From: Ligilactobacillus saerimneri DSM 16049
GTDB lineage: Bacteria; Bacillota; Bacilli; Lactobacillales; Lactobacillaceae
DNA: 64,000 nt
Assembly: GCF_000423265.1 (NCBI RefSeq)
Contig: NZ_AUHQ01000001.1
Span: forward strand, 102,301 to 166,300
Direction of reading: 5' to 3'
This document shows, one piece after another, positions 17,412-26,974 of this stretch; the stretch's first letter is position 1, and each line of letters starts with the position of its first letter. A program made the position numbers and the translations under genes. The notes below the pieces were generated by a model. That model made no database searches, was not told where the DNA came from, and worked only from the letters and a program-made list of their open reading frames with translations.

Positions 17412-19226
17412 TTATTTTTTCCGACTGTAACTTGCAATATCTGCTAGCAGTTCACTTTCAAAGTCAGCAAATGCAAGCGTAGCAGCCTTGTCTTCCCCGT
17501 ATTTCCGAACAGAAACAGATTGGTTAGCCATTTCATCATTTCCGACAACCAACGTGTATGGAACTTTTTGGGTTTGAGTTTCCCGAATCTTGTAACCCAT
17601 CTTTTCGTTACGGTGGTCAACCACAACCCGCACGTTAGCTGCCCGTAACTTAGCTGCTAAGTCTTCAGCGTACTCACCATGCTTGTCATCAGAAACAGGA
17701 ATGATGTGCACTTGTTCTGGTGCTAACCATGTTGGGAAAGCTCCCTTATAGATTTCCGTTAAGTAGGCAATGAATCTTTCCATTGTTCCCACAACCCCAC
17801 GGTGAATCATAACTGGTTGGTGTTCTTGACCATCTTTACCAGTGTACTTGAGGCCGAAGCGTTCTGGCAACATGAAGTCTAACTGAATAGTAGACATTGT
17901 TTCTTCATTTCCCAGAGCCGTCTTAGTTTGAATGTCCAACTTTGGACCATAGAATGCGGCTTCCCCTTCAGCTTCATAATAATCTAAGTTCAGGTCATCC
18001 ATGGCTGCCTTTAACATGGATTGGGATTGTTCCCACATTTCGTCATTAGCATAATACTTCTCAGTATTCTTAGGATCACGATATGAAAGACGGAAAGTAT
18101 AATCAGTAATGTCAAAGTCTTCATAAACACTCATGATCAACTTCAAGATCTTAGCAAATTCACTCCGAATTTGATCCAAGGTAACAAAAGTGTGCCCATC
18201 GTTGAGCGTCATTTCACGCACCCGTTGTAAACCTGATAAAGCCCCAGACTTTTCATAACGGTGCATCATCCCTAATTCCGCAATCCGCAATGGTAAGTCA
18301 CGGTAGGACCGCAAGTGGTGCTTGTAGACTTGGATATGGCTTGGGCAGTTCATTGGCCGCAATTCCAACATTTCGCCATCACCCATGTCCATTGGTGGGA
18401 ACATGTCATCCCGGTAGTGTTCCCAGTGACCTGATGTCTTGTAAGCATCAAGGTTCATCAAGACAGGAGTATAAACGTGTTGGTAACCATCGGCTACTTC
18501 CCGGTCGATGATGTAACGTTCAATCGTCCGCCGAATTGTGGACCCCTTTGGCATCCAGTATGGTAAACCAGCACCAACTTTTGGATCAACAAAGAAGAGG
18601 TCCAATTGGCTCCCGATTACCCGGTGGTCGCGTTCCTTAGCTTCTTGACGCCGTTGCAGGTCTGCTTCTAAGTCATCTTTCTTATAGAAAGCCGTCCCAT
18701 AAATCCGTTGCAGCATTGGGTTGGAAGACATTCCCTTCCAGTAAGCCCCAGCTACTGATAATAACTTGTAGTTCTTGATTAAGTTAGAGTATACCAGGAT
18801 TGGTGCATTGGCAGGAGCAACAAAATCCCCTGCCTTGTAGAGGTTTACCTTATCGTCTTGAGCTGCTTCTTGGAGCAATTCAACTGTATAAGGATCTGCT
18901 GCATATTGGGCTGCTAATTCATCAACATCACCTACAACATGTTCAACCTTCAAGTTTGCCTTCGCAAATTCCTTAATTTTTGCTTCTAAAGCTGCTAATT
19001 CATCGACAGAAACTTGCATCTCATCTCGGTCTGAATCAACGTAAAAACCTTCGTCACTGTCTTTAGCGCCGACATATTCCCCTAAGCGAATCCCAGCAAA
19101 ACTATCAGTCAATGCTGCCCGTAAGAAGAAAGCAACTGATTCACGCAGGGCTTGCAAGCCTTCCTGAGAATCACGATCAATTTTGTTAACTGAACCGTCT
19201 GGTAACATTACTGCAACTTGTGCCAT
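17412..19226 (-). CDS. thrS: Threonyl-tRNA synthetase, degenerate editing domain and shortened TGS
   Basis: Class II synthetase of 604 aa, about 40 residues shorter than usual. The catalytic core is complete: the three zinc ligands sit in [16 protein letters not shown] and MIHRGVVG, and the anticodon-binding domain ends the protein. The N-terminus is unusual. Only about 17 residues of a TGS domain remain ([16 protein letters not shown]), joined directly to the editing domain. In that domain the HxxxH motif reads LRESVAFFL (E29, F33), and the CxxxH motif region (usual DLCRGPH) reads [10 protein letters not shown] (about 133-142). All four residues needed to clear Ser-tRNA-Thr are therefore missing. 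The frame is continuous. I recall similarly degenerate editing sites in other lactobacilli, but not the TGS loss. Controlled by a Thr T-box. Confidence 0.95.
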   Translation of the reverse strand: MAQVAVMLPDGSVNKIDRDSQEGLQALRESVAFFLRAALTDSFAGIRLGEYVGAKDSDEGFYVDSDRDEMQVSVDELAALEAKIKEFAKANLKVEHVVGDVDELAAQYAADPYTVELLQEAAQDDKVNLYKAGDFVAPANAPILVYSNLIKNYKLLSVAGAYWKGMSSNPMLQRIYGTAFYKKDDLEADLQRRQEAKERDHRVIGSQLDLFFVDPKVGAGLPYWMPKGSTIRRTIERYIIDREVADGYQHVYTPVLMNLDAYKTSGHWEHYRDDMFPPMDMGDGEMLELRPMNCPSHIQVYKHHLRSYRDLPLRIAELGMMHRYEKSGALSGLQRVREMTLNDGHTFVTLDQIRSEFAKILKLIMSVYEDFDITDYTFRLSYRDPKNTEKYYANDEMWEQSQSMLKAAMDDLNLDYYEAEGEAAFYGPKLDIQTKTALGNEETMSTIQLDFMLPERFGLKYTGKDGQEHQPVMIHRGVVGTMERFIAYLTEIYKGAFPTWLAPEQVHIIPVSDDKHGEYAEDLAAKLRAANVRVVVDHRNEKMGYKIRETQTQKVPYTLVVGNDEMANQSVSVRKYGEDKAATLAFADFESELLADIASYSRKK

Positions 19227-19255
19227 AATCTCAATCTCCTTTTTATAAATTAAAT

Positions 19256-19495
19256 AAAAAAGCCCCTAGCACCGTCTAAATACGGCACTAGGGACGTCAT
19301 TAACATCTTTAATAACGTGGTTCCACCCACATTCAAGTAGACCTAGTCTACTCCTCTCATAGTTGGTAACGGAAACTACCCGGCTCGACTTTGCATCCAG
19401 CTCTATTGGTTATGGTGGTAAGTCAACCTTTGATTGTTCTCAGTCCCTCAATCATCCCTGTTTATGGTTGACCGTTTGTCCTTAACTAGATTTAC
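19256..19495 (-). promoter_or_regulatory. T-box riboswitch of thrS (Thr, specifier ACC)
   Basis: The transcript carries the T-box GGGTGGAACCACG (19316-19328) and a terminator (CCCTAGTGCCGT/ACGGTGCTAGGG, 19263-19293) followed by six T. Stem I runs from about 19489; its distal part has the GATGATTGAGGGACTGAG-like arm, and the internal loop holds ACC followed by A (19414-19416), a Thr codon. The bulge UGGA would pair with a tRNA ending in U73-CCA. Uncharged tRNA-Thr should allow read-through into thrS. Confidence 0.92.
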
Positions 19496-19499
19496 ATCT

Positions 19500-19528
19500 A
19501 TTAAACCACTTCATATTATTGAAGGCAA
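19500..19528 (-). promoter_or_regulatory. Promoter of the thrS T-box transcript
   Basis: TTGCCT (19523-19528), 17 nt, TTTAAT (19500-19505) on the minus strand. The predicted start near 19493 is just where the T-box Stem I begins, which supports the call. Confidence 0.55.
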
Positions 19529-19541
19529 GGAAAATTTGTAA

Positions 19542-20462
19542 CTAATTGCGCCGCCAATTCTTGCCCGATACTGCCATTTCTTTAGATAAATACCGTACCC
19601 GCTCCATAATTCGCTTAGCCTTCAAGGGCTCCACCACGGAGTTAGTGCTGTATGCTAAATGTTCTTCCAGTTCAGCTTGCGTTTTGTTGGACGTGAAGAA
19701 GGTTGGTAATTCTTCTTGCATCCGGTACTCCAAGATAACCCCTAAAACATCATCCCGCAACCAGCCACTCATCGTTTCAGCTCCAATATCATCTAAAATT
19801 AAAATTGGCGCTTGTTTGATACCGTTGATCTCTTTAAGGACAACATTTTCTGAAATACTATCTTTGAAACGAACTGCTAATGATGGAAAATGGGCTAAAG
19901 TACAAGCAATATCTTTACGGGCTAATTCATGAGCCATGGCAGCCATCAAGTACGTTTTTCCCACCCCAAATGGACCGGTTAGGTATAAGCCCTGGTGAAA
20001 TTCACCCGGGTTTGACACATACTCTTTAACGAAATTAACTGCTGCTAATAAGGCAGCATCGCGCCCTTCTTCCCGCTGATAGTTCCTGAAGTTTGCATTA
20101 CGCATACTTTTCGGAACATTGATCGTAGTAAACCGCTTTTGAGCTGCCTGTACCTGCTGTTTCCGCACTAATTCAGCGGTAGGAATATAAGTTACCTCGA
20201 CTTTACCCCGCACCAAGCTCAAGGCCGGCGTATAGCCCGGCATGAAGGTTTTTTGCCCCGCTGCAATTTTTTGCTTAACATCATAGTACTCATATAATTT
20301 ACTTGCATTTGTCGCAATAAAAGCCTGGGCGTCTGGGACTTCAGCCTGCATAATAAACTGTTGGATCTCCTTGTCCTGTGCCAACTGGCGTAGCATTTCT
20401 TGATATTCATGGAGGTTTTCCCGGGGGAATTTACTCCGTAAAATTCTGCCCATGTTTTCCAT
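19542..20462 (-). CDS. dnaI: Primosomal protein DnaI (helicase loader)
   Basis: AAA+ ATPase of 306 aa that loads the replicative helicase. The N-terminal part (about 1-140) is the helicase-binding domain of the DnaI family. The ATPase part has Walker A GPFGVGKTYL (about 165-174), Walker B ILILDDIGAET and sensor-1 FFTSNKTQ. RBS is GGAGG. It directly follows dnaB by 13 nt, the usual pairing in Firmicutes. Confidence 0.94.
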   Translation of the reverse strand: MENMGRILRSKFPRENLHEYQEMLRQLAQDKEIQQFIMQAEVPDAQAFIATNASKLYEYYDVKQKIAAGQKTFMPGYTPALSLVRGKVEVTYIPTAELVRKQQVQAAQKRFTTINVPKSMRNANFRNYQREEGRDAALLAAVNFVKEYVSNPGEFHQGLYLTGPFGVGKTYLMAAMAHELARKDIACTLAHFPSLAVRFKDSISENVVLKEINGIKQAPILILDDIGAETMSGWLRDDVLGVILEYRMQEELPTFFTSNKTQAELEEHLAYSTNSVVEPLKAKRIMERVRYLSKEMAVSGKNWRRN

Positions 20463-20475
20463 TTAATATTCCTCC

Positions 20476-21825
20476 TTATTTACCCAGCAAACGATCCAAA
20501 TCAGCTAATCCTTGATCAATATCATTTTTTGTCTGTGATTCTGACTGACCCATAGCTTTCGCATTCGCCCGCTTCCCTTGTTCTGGCTTTTGTGTCTGTG
20601 CTTGTGTTTGGGCCCATTGGGGTAACTTTTCTTTACTAAATACACGTTGCTTCTGCCTACGAGCAGTGCGATCTTGGGTTCTTTTTTCTTTCCACTGGCG
20701 CACATAAACAATTGCTTGTTCCGGTGTCCGCACCCGATTAGCTCCCCAGTTGGAAATGGTACGTTCAACCGTACTGGCCCGTAAATTATCAAAATTTTGA
20801 TCCACCAGATAATAATGCAACATAATATTAATAATTCCTGGAGCTATTCCTTGCTGTAACAAGTTTTGCACCACATATTTATCCGCCCGTGTCGGAAAAC
20901 TAGCTGTATTGCGCGCAGCATTTTTTTGTTCAAAAATAGCCTGCAAAAACGCCATTGGTGGATATGCTTTGGCAGCAGTTGCCAAATTTTGCTCAGCTGC
21001 TGTTAGCTTTACTTCAGTTGAAGTTTGGTCCGCAGCTGTTCTCTTTTTTCCTACCTTAGCCTGTGAACTATAACGTGCCATTGCCTGGTTGCTAAGTTGG
21101 TTAAAATCAACGTAACCCTGTTCATCCGCTACTGAATCAATCAAATTTACCAGCGCTAACTCGTTAAGTCCGTACATAACGCCTACACTATAAGCAACCC
21201 GGATGTTTTGCTTGAAATTACTTGTATCCAGATAAGTTTTTTTATGTAAAAGCTGGTCAACAAATTCAAAATCAATTGGGTTGGTGGCTGGCAGGGTTAC
21301 TGCCACATCAGCCCAAATAGGTGACTGTTTAGCTCGTACTTGGTCCCCCACTGCTTGCCGCAGTAGCTGCTGGATTGCAGGCGTATTAAAAGATAATTCG
21401 CGTTTCCACGCAGCGGCCATCCCCGTGCCAATACTTGCTGTCAATCGTTCACTTAATTGTGGATCATCAAAAAAACGAGTTGGTGACAACGGCGGATTCA
21501 TCACCAACAAGACCCAGTTTCCCAGCTGATCGTGCTGGCGGACAACCTGGAGCAAGTTGACCTGGACTAACTGTTGGGCTGCAGTTGCCAAATCCTCGAT
21601 CCCAAAATTCAGCTGTACAAAAAGATCTTTTAGAGGACGCCGTTCACTAACTAGCGGTTCGGGAGTCAACGTGGTTTGCAGTGTGGCATATAGGCCCACG
21701 GCTCCTGGCCCAACGATGGGCTGATACAGGCGCGTAATGGTTGCTAAGTCCGCCCCACTAATATTATCGGTAGCAATAACAACATAGCCATCGTTTCCTG
21801 CCAAGTGTTGCCACTGTTGCTCCAT
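20476..21825 (-). CDS. dnaB: Replication initiation and membrane attachment protein DnaB
   Basis: Protein of 449 aa of the Gram-positive DnaB family, which works with DnaD and DnaI to load the helicase at oriC and on stalled forks. The N-terminal DDBH1-like winged helix opens the protein, and the C-terminal DnaB/DnaD (DDBH2) region includes APGIINIMLHYYLVDQNFDNL and TISNWGANRVRTPEQAIVYV (about 325-385). The last 70 residues are polar, Gln/Lys-rich and probably disordered. Between nrdR and dnaI, the conserved order. Confidence 0.92.
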   Translation of the reverse strand: MEQQWQHLAGNDGYVVIATDNISGADLATITRLYQPIVGPGAVGLYATLQTTLTPEPLVSERRPLKDLFVQLNFGIEDLATAAQQLVQVNLLQVVRQHDQLGNWVLLVMNPPLSPTRFFDDPQLSERLTASIGTGMAAAWKRELSFNTPAIQQLLRQAVGDQVRAKQSPIWADVAVTLPATNPIDFEFVDQLLHKKTYLDTSNFKQNIRVAYSVGVMYGLNELALVNLIDSVADEQGYVDFNQLSNQAMARYSSQAKVGKKRTAADQTSTEVKLTAAEQNLATAAKAYPPMAFLQAIFEQKNAARNTASFPTRADKYVVQNLLQQGIAPGIINIMLHYYLVDQNFDNLRASTVERTISNWGANRVRTPEQAIVYVRQWKEKRTQDRTARRQKQRVFSKEKLPQWAQTQAQTQKPEQGKRANAKAMGQSESQTKNDIDQGLADLDRLLGK

Positions 21826-21839
21826 CGCGATCTTCCTTT

Positions 21840-22310
21840 CTACTTCCTAGCCTTTTTATCCCGTGCCATTAATTCTTCTAGCTCATCCCGAAAAGCCGCC
21901 ATGTCCTTGAATTGGCGATAAACACTGGCAAAACGAATATATGCCACTTCATCAACATCGGCCAAAATTCCCATGATATATTCACCGATCAATTGGCTAG
22001 AAACCTCGGTCCCCCCCACTGACCGCACCTTATTTTCAACTTGATTGACGATCGCGGTGATTTGATCCATGCCAACAGGACGCTTTTCAGTCGCCCGCAC
22101 GATCCCCTTCAGGATCTTCTCACGGTTAAACTCTTCCCGCGTCCCGTTCTTTTTGATAACCAGTAATGGGGTGGCTTCTACCCGCTCAAAAGTCGTAAAG
22201 CGAAAACCACAATTTGTACATTCGCGGCGACGCCGAATTGCATGCCCTTCATCTGCTGGACGACTATCAACCACCCGTGATCCTTCTTCATGACATTTTG
22301 GACATTTCAT
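21840..22310 (-). CDS. nrdR: Transcriptional repressor NrdR
   Basis: Repressor of ribonucleotide reductase genes, 156 aa. The zinc ribbon has four Cys (CPKC near residue 3 and CTNC near 31), then the ATP-cone domain begins [22 protein letters not shown]. The start was moved three codons in from the longest frame to ATG 22310, since AGGTG is 6 nt upstream; the earlier codon is GTG. Ten nt separate it from coaE. Confidence 0.95.
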   Translation of the reverse strand: MKCPKCHEEGSRVVDSRPADEGHAIRRRRECTNCGFRFTTFERVEATPLLVIKKNGTREEFNREKILKGIVRATEKRPVGMDQITAIVNQVENKVRSVGGTEVSSQLIGEYIMGILADVDEVAYIRFASVYRQFKDMAAFRDELEELMARDKKARK

Positions 22311-22319
22311 TATGTTCAC

Positions 22320-22940
22320 CTACTCTTTTTTCTTAGAAAATCTAATCTGGCGGAGCTCAAACCACTGGTCTACTTGTGGTTTCCACCCAAGAGGACCCTT
22401 TCCAGTATCAAGAGTCCAATCTGCTTGGGCAATTCGCCAAGCATTGTCTTTTTGGGCCTTAATCCGGGCTTGAGCTTCCACTTTGGGTAACTGGTTCCGC
22501 TGCTGTAATCGTGCTAACTGGATAGTTTCGTCAACTACTGTTACCCATACGGCATCACAATATTGTTCATAGTGCCCTTCAAATAATAATGGGATATCTA
22601 ACACGACCACTGCAACACCTTTTTGCCGGTACTTTTGCAACTGCATCAGGATTTCTTCCCTAATTAACGGGTGCGTAATCTCATTCAATTCTGTTAATTG
22701 TTTAGGATCAGAAAAGACTAACTGCCCCAACTTACACCTCAACAAGCTACCGTCTGGGGCAAGATATGCCTTACCAAAATGTGCTATCACCTGTTGCAAC
22801 CCCTGGCTTCCGGGTGCAACTATCATCCGTGCGATTGCATCGGCATCAATAATTTTAGCCCCTTTTTGCGCTAAATACTGACTAACAGTTGATTTTCCAC
22901 TAGCTATTCCACCAGTAATTCCTAAAACGTATGTCATCAT
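22320..22940 (-). CDS. coaE: Dephospho-CoA kinase
   Basis: Last enzyme of CoA synthesis, 206 aa. P-loop GITGGIASGKSTVSQYL near the N-terminus, then DADAIARMIVAPGSQGLQ and VVLDIPLLFEGHYE, all family motifs. The start was set at ATG 22940, which overlaps the mutM stop as ATGA; the longer frame would reach 24 nt into mutM without a better RBS. The mutM-coaE pairing is common in Firmicutes. Confidence 0.95.
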   Translation of the reverse strand: MMTYVLGITGGIASGKSTVSQYLAQKGAKIIDADAIARMIVAPGSQGLQQVIAHFGKAYLAPDGSLLRCKLGQLVFSDPKQLTELNEITHPLIREEILMQLQKYRQKGVAVVVLDIPLLFEGHYEQYCDAVWVTVVDETIQLARLQQRNQLPKVEAQARIKAQKDNAWRIAQADWTLDTGKGPLGWKPQVDQWFELRQIRFSKKKE

Positions 22941-23764
22941 TCTACCTTTTGACATTGCGGACAAAAATGTGTCCCCCGTTGCCCAACTTTAATTTTTTCA
23001 ATTATAGTACCACACCGTGGACAGGGATGACCGTCATTGCCATAAACATTTAATGCAAATTGAAATTCCCCCATATTGCGGAAAGCATCGGTATATGAAC
23101 GAATGGTTGTCCCTCCGGCGGTAATCGCCCGTTGTAACTCTGCAATGATATTTTGCCTCAGGGCAGTAATCTCTGACCGTGTCACATGGTTAGCGGGAGT
23201 TTCCGGATGAATCTTGGTCATCCATAAAACCTCATCAACATAAATGTTTCCTAATCCGGTCACAATCGTTTGGTCAAGTAGCGCGGTTTTTATAGCTTTT
23301 TTGCGCCGGTGTAGTGCTTGCGCAAAGTAATCCACGGTAAATTCTGGTGCGAATGGCTCTGGTCCCAATTTTTGGAGTGACTTGAGGTCATTTTCTTGTC
23401 CTGTCTGCACTAAGCGCATTCTGCCAAATTTACGTGAATCGTTGTAGCGCAACTGTTGCCCGTCATCGAGGTCAAACACTACATGGGTATGCTTTTCCAA
23501 CGGTTGTGTCTGGGGTTGAACAAAATACTTTCCTTCCATCCGTAAATGCGATACAACAGTCAAACCGCCCGAAAACCGTAATAATAAGTATTTTCCCCGC
23601 CGGTCAACGGTTAGGATCTTTTTACCCGTTAGTTGCGTCACAAACTCCGTAAGGTCACTCTCGATCATTTTGGGATATAAGACCGTTACCTTTTTTACTG
23701 TCCTGCCCTGCACTAACTTGATCAATCCACGTCGTACCGTCTCTACCTCAGGTAATTCTGGCAT
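22937..23764 (-). CDS. mutM: Formamidopyrimidine-DNA glycosylase (MutM/Fpg)
   Basis: Base-excision repair enzyme of 275 aa removing 8-oxoguanine. After Met, the catalytic P-E is present (MPELPEVETVRRGL). The H2TH region (DQTIVTGLGNIYVDEVLW) and the C-terminal zinc finger with four Cys (CPRC ... FCPQC) are intact, as are DGxxxR-like and RRGKYLL motifs. Start has GGAG upstream. It follows polA after a terminator. Confidence 0.97.
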   Translation of the reverse strand: MPELPEVETVRRGLIKLVQGRTVKKVTVLYPKMIESDLTEFVTQLTGKKILTVDRRGKYLLLRFSGGLTVVSHLRMEGKYFVQPQTQPLEKHTHVVFDLDDGQQLRYNDSRKFGRMRLVQTGQENDLKSLQKLGPEPFAPEFTVDYFAQALHRRKKAIKTALLDQTIVTGLGNIYVDEVLWMTKIHPETPANHVTRSEITALRQNIIAELQRAITAGGTTIRSYTDAFRNMGEFQFALNVYGNDGHPCPRCGTIIEKIKVGQRGTHFCPQCQKVE

Positions 23765-23896
23765 CTTCGCTCCTCCTCGTCCCTTATTAATTTTTATATT
23801 ATCACAAATTTACAAATCACAATAATAAAACAAAACCACCGCCAATCCTTTACATTCAGTTGCTCCTAGCTTCTGATATGGGCGGGTTTCTCATTA

Positions 23897-23936
23897 CTAA
23901 AAAAGAGAAACATTGAATACTTCAACGTTTCTCTTT
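23897..23936 (-). terminator. Terminator after polA
   Basis: Hairpin AAAGAGAAAC-TTGAA with its complement, followed by six T on the minus strand, 17 nt after the polA stop. Confidence 0.85.
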
Positions 23937-23952
23937 CCCACTTAACCGTTAC

Positions 23953-26616
23953 TTATTTAGCAGCAAACCATGTTGCCCCGTGTTTGCTTTCCACCTTCAA
24001 TGGAATATCCAGCTGCACGGCTGAATCCATAACCTCTGGTACCACTTTTTCTAACAGAGGAATTTCTTCTTGGGGAGCTTCAAAAATTAATTCATCGTGA
24101 ACTTGCATCAGCATTCGTGCTTGTAAGCCCCGACTTTGCAAAGCATCCTGCATCTGGATCATCGCGGTCTTGATAATATCGGCTGCACTTCCTTGGATCG
24201 GTGTATTGAGAGCTGTTCGTTCCGCAAATGACCGTAAATTAAAGTTCTTACTCTTAATATCTGGCAGGTAGCGTCGCCGGTGCAGAATCGTTTCAACATA
24301 ACCTTTTTCGCGTGCATACTCAACAATCTCACGCATATAACGCTCCACTCCGGGGAAGTTTTCTAAATACGTCGTAATAAAACGTTTAGCCTGCTGGCGA
24401 CTAATCCCAAGATTTTGGGCCAAGCCAAAATCGCTAATCCCATAAACAATCCCAAAGTTAACTGCTTTTGCCTGACGCCGTTGGTTGGCTGTCACTTGTT
24501 CAGGATCATCGATCCCGAAAATCCGCATTGCAGTATTGGTATGAATATCAAAATCATCCCGGAAAGCTTGTTGCATGTTGTGATCTCCTGAAACATGAGC
24601 TAAAACCCGCAATTCAATTTGGGAATAATCAGAAGAAAAGATCTCCCAACCAGGTTGACTAGGAATGAAAGCCTGGCGAATCTGGCGGCCTTCTTCTAAC
24701 CGTACCGGAATATTTTGTAAATTTGGATCTACCGACGATAGCCGTCCTGTGGCCGTCAAAGTCTGGGTATACCGGGTATGAACCTTCCCATCTTCAGGAG
24801 CAACTACTTTGAGCAATCCTTCGATATAAGTGGATTGTAGCTTGGACAATTGCCGGTATGCCAGGATATTATCAATAATCGGTGCCATCCCCCGTAGTTT
24901 TTCCAGAACACTGACTGCTGTTGAATAGCCCCGCTTCGTCTTTTTGATTACTGGTAGTTTAAGCTTTTCAAACAAAATTACTCCCAGTTGCTTTGGCGAA
25001 TTCAGGTTGAACTCTTCGCCCGCTTCGGCATAAATTGCTGTTTGAATCTCAGCCAGGCGCTCCCCAAACTTACTCTGCATTTCCATCAGTTTATCTGTGT
25101 CAACCCGGACCCCAGTAATCTCCATTTGCGCTAAGACTATTGCTAGCGGACGCTCAATATCTACGTAGAGTGGTACCTGTTCATTTTGCTGGAGCTCAGT
25201 TAACAACTGTTGCTCTAGATCATGAATTGCCTTGGTTTTCTGGGCCAGATGCCCACAAAAGACTGCATCATCTGCTGGCAAAGCCCGCTTAGCGCCTTTC
25301 CCGTATAATTTTTCGTCGCTTGTTAATTCAAAATAATTATGCTCTTGCGTTAATTTCCCCATATCCTTGCTATTATCAGCATTATTGAGGAGGTATGACA
25401 CCAGTAAGAGGTCAAAATTAACTTGCCGCAATGTGATTCCTAGCCTATTTAAAGCAACATAGGTCTGCTTGCTATCAAAAACATCAACTGGGATAGTGGC
25501 ATTTTCCAATAAGTTGCGCAACGGTTTTTCCTGCAATAAAGTAACATCACGACTAGCATAATAATGATCGTTGATCTTAAAGGCAAAACCAGCTAACGGA
25601 GCGCGGTGATAATTATCACCATCCACTTCGATCACAAACGCCAAATTATCGCCATCATGATACTCAACTGTTGTTAAGTCCTGCACATTAGTCAAAATAT
25701 CAACTGCTAATTGTGACTTTTTATCAGCTCGTCCGGCCTGGTCAGCATGAATTTCCGCCAAAAAGCGCTTGAAATCTAAGCGCTGGTATAAGTCCACTAG
25801 TTGATCAATATCGACAGGTTGCCGTTGGGTATCAGCGAGTGTTACTGCTACCGGGGCATCTTGCCGAATGCGCGCTAAGTCCTTAGCCAAGAAAGCATTG
25901 GCCTGGTCTTGTTCCAGGTGTTCTTTCAGCTTAGATTTCTTCATTGTGGCTAAGTTTTCATATAAAGCTTCAACACTTTCGTATTGCTTGATTAATTTTA
26001 CCGCTGTCTTCGGACCGACCCCAGTCACTCCCGGATAATTATCTGATGAATCTCCTTGAAGTGCCTTTAGGTCGATAATTTGCCGCGGAGTAACCCCCAG
26101 CTTCTCCTGCACGTATGCTGGGGTATAGTTTTCCATCTGGGTTACCCCACTCTTAGTTACCGCCACTGTCACCTTGTCCGTCGCCAACTGGGTCAAGTCA
26201 CGGTCCCCAGTCACAACAGTGACATCATAACCAGCGGCTTCAGCCTGAGCCGCCATCGTCCCAATAATATCATCGGCTTCATAATTGGGAAGATCATAAC
26301 TAGTGATCCCGTATGCCTGCAGCAGTTCTTTAACCAAACCAAACTGTTCGGTAAGTTCACTCGGTGTCTTGTCCCGTTGCCCTTTGTAAGCCGCATATTT
26401 CTCTGTCCGAAAGGTCTTTTTGCCAGCATCAAATGCAACCAACACATGCGAAGGATCATAAGTTGTCAAAACGCTATCAAGCATCAATTTAAAGCCATAA
26501 ATTGCATTGGTATGCAAACCATCATGGTTAGTTAATTGTGTTCGGATAGCATAGAACGCTCGAAAGATAATGCTGTTACCATCTACTAATAACAACCGTG
26601 TATTTTTTTCCGTCAT
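23953..26616 (-). CDS. polA: DNA polymerase I
   Basis: Repair and Okazaki-fragment polymerase of 887 aa. Residues about 1-290 form the 5'-3' exonuclease (LLLVDGNSIIFRAFYA, YEADDIIGTMA, GDSSDNYPGVTGVGPKTA). Residues about 310-480 correspond to a 3'-5' exonuclease fold that lacks the usual acidic metal residues, as is common in Gram-positive PolA. The polymerase domain (about 500-887) has SSDYSQIELRVLAH (motif A), RRQAKAVNFGIVYGIS (motif B) and MQVHDELIFE (motif C). RBS is weak. Long 5' intergenic region. Confidence 0.97.
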   Translation of the reverse strand: MTEKNTRLLLVDGNSIIFRAFYAIRTQLTNHDGLHTNAIYGFKLMLDSVLTTYDPSHVLVAFDAGKKTFRTEKYAAYKGQRDKTPSELTEQFGLVKELLQAYGITSYDLPNYEADDIIGTMAAQAEAAGYDVTVVTGDRDLTQLATDKVTVAVTKSGVTQMENYTPAYVQEKLGVTPRQIIDLKALQGDSSDNYPGVTGVGPKTAVKLIKQYESVEALYENLATMKKSKLKEHLEQDQANAFLAKDLARIRQDAPVAVTLADTQRQPVDIDQLVDLYQRLDFKRFLAEIHADQAGRADKKSQLAVDILTNVQDLTTVEYHDGDNLAFVIEVDGDNYHRAPLAGFAFKINDHYYASRDVTLLQEKPLRNLLENATIPVDVFDSKQTYVALNRLGITLRQVNFDLLLVSYLLNNADNSKDMGKLTQEHNYFELTSDEKLYGKGAKRALPADDAVFCGHLAQKTKAIHDLEQQLLTELQQNEQVPLYVDIERPLAIVLAQMEITGVRVDTDKLMEMQSKFGERLAEIQTAIYAEAGEEFNLNSPKQLGVILFEKLKLPVIKKTKRGYSTAVSVLEKLRGMAPIIDNILAYRQLSKLQSTYIEGLLKVVAPEDGKVHTRYTQTLTATGRLSSVDPNLQNIPVRLEEGRQIRQAFIPSQPGWEIFSSDYSQIELRVLAHVSGDHNMQQAFRDDFDIHTNTAMRIFGIDDPEQVTANQRRQAKAVNFGIVYGISDFGLAQNLGISRQQAKRFITTYLENFPGVERYMREIVEYAREKGYVETILHRRRYLPDIKSKNFNLRSFAERTALNTPIQGSAADIIKTAMIQMQDALQSRGLQARMLMQVHDELIFEAPQEEIPLLEKVVPEVMDSAVQLDIPLKVESKHGATWFAAK

Positions 26617-26917
26617 AATTTCGCCCCGTATCTAAATTGAATTTAATTTCCTAATTTCATCATACATTAAGAACAAGCTCGGTTGTAGGACCAAATAGTT
26701 CTTGTTCTTTTTTCTCGTTCAATTTCATTTTACAAATTAATTCGGTCAGACACGACCAATAAAAAAATAGGTGTCGCAAATAAAATTACCTTAAAACGCG
26801 GTTTAATGCTAATAAAGCCGCACATATTGTACTATATACCGTATGTTCTCCCGCCCAAGTAAGTTTTTCTGTCAGTTGCTTGGTAAAATAAAATCTCTGT
26901 TTGCTACGGCATAATCT
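26617..26917. other. Intergenic region upstream of polA
   Basis: About 300 nt between polA and the Bax-inhibitor terminator. The one clear structure is the 9-bp inverted repeat AAGAACAAG...CTTGTTCTT (26669-26709). A minus-strand frame is open over some 40 codons (about 26830-26952) but has no ATG, GTG or TTG start, so I do not call a gene. No confident promoter was found. Confidence 0.4.
26669..26713 (+). repeat. Hairpin with T-tract on the plus strand, in the polA 5' region
   Basis: Nine-bp stem AAGAACAAG/CTTGTTCTT with a 23-nt loop, followed on the plus strand by TTTTT. It has terminator shape only in the plus direction, opposite to polA, and would sit in the polA 5' UTR on the minus strand. 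Confidence 0.45.
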
Positions 26918-26948
26918 AAAAAAATCCTCACCCTTTTCGGATGAGGAT
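26918..26948 (-). terminator. Terminator after the Bax-inhibitor-1 gene
   Basis: Stem ATCCTC/GAGGAT (7 bp with inner pairs) followed by seven T on the minus strand. Confidence 0.8.
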
Positions 26949-26974
26949 CACACGGTACTATGCGGCTAATCTTA

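Noticed and set aside
26830..26952. Possible small protein upstream of polA on the minus strand (frame ending LLALNRVLR)
   Set aside because: Roughly 40 open codons but no ATG, GTG or TTG start and no RBS; a run of this length is expected by chance.
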